Assembly (NCBI GenBank): GCA_018136815.1
Contig: CM030939.1
Coordinates: 3,713,419 to 3,777,418, forward strand
DNA: 64,000 nt
Source of the DNA: Isochrysis galbana
Taxonomy: Eukaryota; Haptophyta; Isochrysidales; Isochrysidaceae
Reading direction: 5' to 3'
Position 1 is the first letter of the stretch; every line of letters begins with the position of its first letter. Position numbers and translations under genes: made by a program. Under the pieces are notes generated by a model. It was not told where the DNA came from and ran no database searches. It worked only from the letters and a program-made list of their open reading frames with translations. Positions 58,691 to 64,000 of this stretch are shown piece by piece.

Positions 58691-60211
58691 CTACTTGGGG
58701 TATTGACTCATGAGGCTCCTCGAAACCTTGTTGCCTTGTGTTCGTGGCTTTGTTTCGGTCTCAGCACTATAGTGGGCCGCGGCACTACCCCCAGGCGTGA
58801 TGTCCACCGCTGATATGGCGGGAGAGTTATAGACTATCTCTGCATCCGCCTGGTTTGAGGGGTTACCGTCAGCGACACGTTCCGGAGGTGCCCGTATGAC
58901 ATCCGCCTTGAAATCTGGCACTTTCCGACTAGCCCAGGTGTGCGCGGTGATACTCAGGTCGTCAGCGACGGTGAGCATTGCGCCTCTTTCAAAACTCTGC
59001 TCAAATCGGCCTGTGTGCACAGTCACGAACACATCGCCGTCACCCTTCGTGGGAATAACCTGGCAATCGTAGCCGTTTCTCATCACGTCTCCGAAAAGCT
59101 GATGTCCGCGCACAAGCGCCACGAGGTCGTTGGCGGTGAAGAAGCTCGCCAGCCGTCGAGGACCGAAATAATATTCAAGGATGACATCTGGCTTGTACGG
59201 AGGGGCCTCACCTGAACGCCTGTCCAGATTGATGTACACATCGTCGGGTAGGGACTTTATTACTGATTCGTATCCCAGCAAGCCGTCGGGCATGCGGCCA
59301 TCGCTATGAAAGTCTGACCACGTCAACTCGTGGAGAAGTTCGTATGTCGCCTGGCCAATCTGTCCTTTTCTGTCAATTGTACCTGTTCCGAAATCCCCTT
59401 CGGGCGTTTCTTTGAACTTCCATTGGTGCGCCTCCTTCGCAGTCGATTTGTGGCTGATGAGCTTCCACTCACGGTGGATACCCTGCACTTGCCTCAGAAG
59501 ATCATTACCTGATTTGCCGATACCCGCATGCATGCACAGAATGGCGTTTTTCTCCTTCTTGATGAGTGCGCAGAGGGTCAACTCCGCGAATGTTGACTCA
59601 GCCTTTGTTGGATCCACCTCGTAACCTGGCTGGATGCCAAACAGCTGATTCACAAATCCACGGTAGTCGTCGTTAAACTTTGGTCGGAACGTGCCATGCC
59701 AATCTCCCTCTCCAAGCTCATGGTTGCCGCGAAGAAGGACAATATGTTTGGGGAATGTGACCTTCAGCGCGAGGATCAGCAAGAGAACCTGCATTTCTTC
59801 CGCTCCTTTGTCGATGTAGTCGCCCAGAAAAAGGACAGGAGCGTCCGGAGACATGTCCACAGCACGAGAGAGTGCAATGATCAGATCGGCCCAACAGCCA
59901 TGCAGGTCCCCGATGATGGCCACAGGTGCGGCGAGCTCCTTGCACCGAGCGTCCTTCGCGAGGACCATTTCACAGTTCTTCGCAAGTGGAATGAGCTTTT
60001 CTTGCGGGAGAAATTCTTGCTGGAACTGAGGCGCCACCACAGAGTGAAGAAGCGCCTTCGCGTCCTTTGCCTCGAACGCCCCGAGCACGTGCGCGATTGC
60101 GATGGGAAGCTCTAGAACGATGATCTGAACTTTGACACGGGCCCCGCCCAGAGCTCGCACCTCCAGGTGGACGGGATCGAGTGCATTGTCGTACGAGTAG
60201 AGGGGTGCCAT
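58691..60211 (-). CDS. PPP-family serine/threonine protein phosphatase, divergent
   Basis: A 506-residue intronless protein from ATG 60,211 (context CGCCATGG; an in-frame Met at 60,262 would add 17 residues). Metal and phosphate residues are in place: GDLHG (101-105), GDYIDKG (130-136, for GDxVDRG), LLRGNHE (159-165), a later His in LCMHAGIG and a His in VRGHQLFG. The central region between GNHE and MHAG is longer than in PP1/PP2A and ends with an unusual acidic, Ser/Thr-rich tail, so it is not a canonical PP1, PP2A or PP2B. Similar divergent PPP enzymes occur in bacteria, protists and large DNA viruses. The substrate is unknown. It sits 4 kb from the kinase gene with opposite orientation. 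GC content is similar to that of the kinase gene. Confidence 0.85.
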   Translation of the reverse strand: MAPLYSYDNALDPVHLEVRALGGARVKVQIIVLELPIAIAHVLGAFEAKDAKALLHSVVAPQFQQEFLPQEKLIPLAKNCEMVLAKDARCKELAAPVAIIGDLHGCWADLIIALSRAVDMSPDAPVLFLGDYIDKGAEEMQVLLLILALKVTFPKHIVLLRGNHELGEGDWHGTFRPKFNDDYRGFVNQLFGIQPGYEVDPTKAESTFAELTLCALIKKEKNAILCMHAGIGKSGNDLLRQVQGIHREWKLISHKSTAKEAHQWKFKETPEGDFGTGTIDRKGQIGQATYELLHELTWSDFHSDGRMPDGLLGYESVIKSLPDDVYINLDRRSGEAPPYKPDVILEYYFGPRRLASFFTANDLVALVRGHQLFGDVMRNGYDCQVIPTKGDGDVFVTVHTGRFEQSFERGAMLTVADDLSITAHTWASRKVPDFKADVIRAPPERVADGNPSNQADAEIVYNSPAISAVDITPGGSAAAHYSAETETKPRTQGNKVSRSLMSQYPK

Positions 60212-60457
60212 GGCGATGCGGCGACGGCCGAAAGAACCGAGGGGCTGGCTGGCTACCCACACGGTATCGGTTTCGCAACCGGCGCGGTCGCTCGCGGGAG
60301 AGCTGCGGTGAGCGGATTCGTGGGCTGCGCAGCACCGATTGAGCGAAAGACGAGGGCCTCACGCGAAGGAAAGCAAGCAGGCCGCCCTTTGGACGCACAG
60401 ATGTCTCGAGATAAGGCCCACGATCCGGTCCGTGTCCAAGCCCAACTCCTTCATGAT

Positions 60458-62799
60458 TAGGGCGGTCAAGCAGGGGCTTTCTAACTAGTAGTAGTAGTAC
60501 TAATAAAGGTGGGGCTGGGGCTGCTTTTTTTGACCGTTGCGCGATGCCCTTCGCAGAGAAATGTTGCGATTCGCCGATTCGCCCCCTCTCCCCCCCGCCT
60601 CAGTCACGCGCGCTCACCCTCTACCAAAGAATCTGCGGTCGCGCCCGCGGGGGGATCGGTTCCTTAAGATGAATACACATATCTTACTTGCATTTCACAT
60701 TTCACATTTCAAAGCAATTTATACTTGGTTCGTTCACCCATGGGGAGGCACGAGCCTCGAGCCTCCCCCGCTCTCCACCCCTTCCCTGCTCCCCTGCTGC
60801 TCGTTGCCTGCTGTGGGGAGGGGGAGGAACTTGGCAAACGCCAGACTTTCGAGAATTTTTTTGTGAAATTTGGGGTTGGGCTCAAAATAAAAAATTTGAT
60901 CGAAATTTGGGGGGCACGGGCGTCCCCCCCCCCCCCCCCCCACGCCCCCACGCTCGGCGCCCTTGCCCTTGCCCCCCGCCCCGCGCCTATCCCCATGCCG
61001 CGTGTGCGCAAGCGCCGCCGAAGCATTGTGGACGAGGTGGGCTGACGTCGAGGAATTTTCCGACGGCGTACTCGAGTGGTGGCGTGCGAACGGATCATCC
61101 AGCATCCCAAGTTGGTCGAAAGCGGCTCGCCTTGTTCTTGTTCTGGCGCTCACCCCGAATTCCGCCTCGTGTGAGCGCGTGTTTGCATTGTTGCGTGTGA
61201 AATGTACTCCGATTCACAGCAACGTACTCTCTCAGACCACCTGCAAGCATCGCTGATGAGTCGCTACAATGGTCGCTCTGTGTTTTGATATGTGATGTGC
61301 GTTGTGGTGTTGTGGTTGTGGGTCCGTCGGGGGCTCGTGGGAAGCTGCGAGGTGCAGGGTCGGGAAAGCGACATCGGGGTGCCGGGGTTCGGGGATGATG
61401 GTGATGGAGAGGGTGGGGTATGGGGATGTGGGGGTGTTGGGTGTTGGGTGAGTTGATTCAGAGGCTACACGCACGCATCACAAAAAAAAACAAAATTTTG
61501 CCCAAAATTTGGGTGCCTTGAGGTGTCGTTCCGTCAATTGTGGGACATCAGTCGAATTGAGCGATCGAATGTCCACAGTTGTATATAGAGCAATATTTTA
61601 AAATTAAATGCAGACTAGCATAACAACTTTTTTTCTCTGCTTCCCCCCGCGGTGCATGTTCCCCCCGAGGGGGACGCCGTGTCAACGCTTTTCCCCTGCG
61701 TCTCATCTAAGGCCGACAACTACATAAACACTCAATTTAAGAGATATTTCGCACGGAGCATCTGTGATGACTTGCAATCACATCGTGCACGCCGTGCATG
61801 GGCACGGCGCGATGTGCATCGGCCCCCCCGCGGAGACGCCGTGCGTGCGCATGTCATGTGGATAAGAAAAAAAAACAACCTGGCCCTCTTTTGACGGAAC
61901 GCGACTTTGGCAACAATTTTTGACCTCAAAATTTGGGGTGCTCAAGATCAAAACTTTGGCGTATGCCAAGGAGGAACCACCCTCTCTCCCGGCATGTGCA
62001 TGTGTGTGGCATGTGGCATGTGGCATGCCTTCAAGAGCCTCCAGGGGTCGCCAGTCGCTAGGCGCCAGTGGCAGTGGGCAATTTAAGTTTAAGGCCTGCC
62101 GGCGCAAGCGCGTCATGCGTCATCGCGCGTGCCGCAGGGGAGGGACCGCCACTCCACCTGCAACCTTGTGTGGACATGAATTGGCGCCCATTGGACGTCT
62201 ATCGTCTCCGAGTGATGCCCGGAGAGCCCAACTTCCAACTTCGAGCTGATTCCGGGCGCGCTGCAAGCCCGTTTTCGACAATCCATCCATATGGGGGGGC
62301 ATGTCAGACAGCAAATACACAGGGGCCTTCCGCACAGTCACAGTCACGCCAATCGTCCAGGCCGCGCGCCGAAATCTCGTCGCAATCAGCCATCTGCAGA
62401 TCGCTTTGAATGTTGATGTCTGACGTAGTGACGTAGTCGAAGGAGCGCCGCCTCCGCCGCCGCCCCAACTTACTGGCCCGTCGCCGCCGCCGCTTTTGCC
62501 GATGCTTACTTGCGGCGCTGCATCGGGCGGGAATCAAATGCCGAATGTAGCTTAGAAGATATAAAGGAACCGATCCCCCCGCGGGCGCGACCGGAAATTC
62601 TTTACGGGTAGAGGGTAGAGCGTGAGCGCGGGTGACGGAGGGGGAGAGAGGGGGGGCGAATCGCACCATTTCTTGGCGAAGATTTTCGTAGCGTCAGGTA
62701 GCCCCCCCCCCGGAGCTTTTATATTGGGCATCGCGCCACGGTCAAAAAATGCAGCCCAACCCTTACTAGTAGTTACAAAGCCCCTGTTTGACTGCCCTA
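60458..62799. mobile_element. hAT-derived element with inverted ends, no matching TSD
   Basis: The left end is TAGGGCGGTCAAGCAGGGGC; the right end (reverse complement) is TAGGGCAGTCAAACAGGGGC, each followed by a CTTTNTAACTA sequence. The flanking 8-mers (TTCATGAT and TAAGCACT) do not match, so the copy has been rearranged or the ends belong to two insertions. Inside are the hAT dimerisation-domain fragment at 61,025-61,288, a retroposon 3'-end piece at 60,717-60,830, and inverted AACTTTGGCGTATGCCAAGG-type sequences. Related ends occur at about 32,982 and 45,450. Confidence 0.65.
61025..61288 (+). pseudogene. hAT transposase dimerisation-domain fragment
   Basis: DGVLEWWRANGSSSIPSWSK, then LALTPNSASCERVFALLRVK, then, after a -1 shift near 61,235, DHLQASLMSRYNGRSVF and a stop. 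The same C-terminal domain occurs at 3,383-3,700 and in pieces at 10,350-10,600, but this sequence is clearly diverged from both. Upstream catalytic parts are missing. Confidence 0.75.
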
Positions 62800-63631
62800 T
62801 AAGCACTACTAATGCCATTGTCTATTGTAATACTATTGTACCTTCTCCATGGTTGTGGTCTATGTATCCTTGGTTAGTAGTTAGTAGCATGCGTGCTCAT
62901 TTATTTTCTAGATGGTGAGGATGAGACGGCTCCAGACATCCGGAGTCGGGAGTCGGGAGAGGGCCCGCTGTTCGCCACCCACACGGTGCTCCTCTTGTGC
63001 GCCGCGACAAGGGAGGTGGGCGGTGGGCGGCGAGCGTCGAGGAGGGGCGAGGGGGAGAGAGAAGTCTAAGTAGAGAAAAAAGGGGGGGGGGGGGGGACGG
63101 AGAGAGAGAGACGATGAGAGAGAGAGGGGTGGAGAGGGAGGGAGAGCAGAGGGAGGGAGAGCGAGAGCGAGAGCGAGAGCTCGGCCGGTAGCGCGAGTGG
63201 GGAGGAGGGAGGGGGTGCGTGGAGACGGAGGGGGAGGTGAGACTCGGCGTCAGACTTCTCGCCCTCCGCCCTCCCCTCGTCCTCGTCCTCCTCCCCCTCC
63301 CCCCCCTCCCCTCTTTCCCTTCCTTTGGGTTGGGGCCTTGGGGTGGCGGGAGGGACGGGTGGGCGAGCCTCTCCCTTCCCCTCCCCGCCCTCTCTACTAC
63401 ACCCTCCCATTCCCCACCCCCCCGCGGAAGCAGAGGGAGAGCAAGGCCCGAGAGAGGGGAGGCCACCGGCAGAGAGGAGTCGGAGAGCGAGCCAGGCGGG
63501 GACGAGCCGGGGGAGCGAGAGATCGCACGCGCCGGCAGGGCGAGACCCTCCCTCCCTCCCTCCCTCCCTCCCTCCCTCGCTCGCCTCCCTCTTTCTCTCT
63601 TTCTCTCTTTCTCTTTGCCAGCGCATGCGTG
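62800..63631. other. Promoter-side region with long purine and pyrimidine tracts
   Basis: GA-rich from 63,070 to 63,240, C/T-rich from 63,240 to 63,420, then CTCC repeats at 63,545-63,580 and CTTTCTCT repeats ending TTTGCCAG at 63,600-63,620. The last piece looks like an intron acceptor ten nucleotides before the ATG at 63,632; a leader intron is possible. Confidence 0.5.
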
Positions 63632-64000
63632 ATGCAGTTTGACGTGGAGGACATTGATGATGACGTGCCGCAGCCGAGCGAGCCTGCGCTGACGGCGCCC
63701 GCGCCCTCCGCCTTCATGGTCCAGATCTCGGGGCTCGCCAAGCGCACCGATCTCAATGGCTTATTCGGCGTGGCGACCGAATACGACGCTCACTCTGACC
63801 GGTACCGCGTGCTTGTGCTAGGCTCACGCGAGAAGGTCAACATCCGGCCGGCCAACCTAAGCTTTGGGAACGCACTCAACTCGATGTCCGGCGAGTCGCT
63901 CAAGACAATTACCGCGATACAGGAGGCGGAACTCGCGAGAAGGGCGGCGCCCGCAAGCGCAACCGATGGGGCTAGCGCGTCCTTCACACCGGCACAAGCT
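63632..64000 (+). CDS. Start of a protein with a small SH3-like motif, cut by the window edge
   Basis: ATG at 63,632 opens a frame without stop to the window end: MQFDVEDIDDDVPQPSEPAL, then FMVQISGLAKRTDLNGLFGV and RYRVLVLGSREKVNIRPANL. The block ISGL-x-x-R-x-DLNG…RY-x-V-x-V…V-x-I-x-PANL is a small beta-barrel-like motif frequent in proteins of haptophytes, pelagophytes and dinoflagellates, often next to MYND fingers or other domains. The rest is outside the window. The acidic N-terminus is short. An upstream ATG at 63,625 is out of frame (stops after five codons). Confidence 0.7.
   Translation, partial: MQFDVEDIDDDVPQPSEPALTAPAPSAFMVQISGLAKRTDLNGLFGVATEYDAHSDRYRVLVLGSREKVNIRPANLSFGNALNSMSGESLKTITAIQEAELARRAAPASATDGASASFTPAQA

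Overview
This is a piece of a eukaryotic nuclear genome. Protein genes are interrupted by a few short introns (about 64-115 nt, mostly GT-AG), there is a nuclear-type tRNA-Ala with a Pol III T-run, and the recognisable proteins are eukaryotic housekeeping families: the spliceosomal DEAD-box helicase Prp5/DDX46, Notchless/Rsa4, a class II histone deacetylase, X-prolyl aminopeptidase, a PPTC7-type PP2C phosphatase and a PPR protein. A DWARF27-like carotenoid isomerase and the PPR protein both begin with signal-peptide-like leaders. Together with a UGA-containing selenoprotein M and GC-rich host genes, this points to a unicellular alga with a complex plastid. A haptophyte is my first guess and a pelagophyte-like stramenopile the second; the sequence alone does not settle it.

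Layout. 0-1 kb: remnant of an unrecognised protein family and a short tandem array. 1.1-1.9 kb: D27-like gene. 3.05-5.6 kb: an hAT transposon with an exact 8-bp target duplication and decayed transposase. 6.1-8.4 kb: aminopeptidase P. 9.3-12.0 kb: LINE-like remnant split by an hAT MITE, then a retroposon with a 16-bp duplication. 12.4-14.5 kb: EF-hand protein. 15.6-16.4 kb: hAT pseudogene. 17.2-19.7 kb: PPR gene. 21.15 kb: tRNA-Ala. 22-24 kb: retroelement debris. 24.6-30.2 kb: divergent PPTC7-like and Prp5-like genes around a long pyrimidine tract. 30.6-32.5 kb: LINE-like ORF lacking its RT. 33.1-39.0 kb: HDAC, selenoprotein M and Notchless. 40.6-41.2 kb: a three-exon small membrane protein. 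43.9-44.6 kb: retroposon with a 17-bp duplication. 45.9-60.2 kb: an intronless, compositionally different stretch with two BAF-like genes, a CK1/VRK-superfamily kinase and a PPP phosphatase, mixed with Ty3-like pol, MITE and tandem repeats. 60.5-62.8 kb: another hAT-derived element. 63.6 kb to the end: start of a further gene.

Main points. (1) Two genes encode domains resembling barrier-to-autointegration factor (BAF). One is a tandem BAF-BAF protein anchored in a membrane; the other is a free single-domain protein. They lie within 14 kb of a VRK/CK1-like kinase and a PPP phosphatase, the classes that switch BAF in animals. (2) The Prp5-like helicase carries a U2AF-homology motif. (3) Selenoprotein M has an in-frame UGA and a fitting SECIS element. 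(4) Several mobile elements are bounded to the base by exact target duplications, which dates their nesting.
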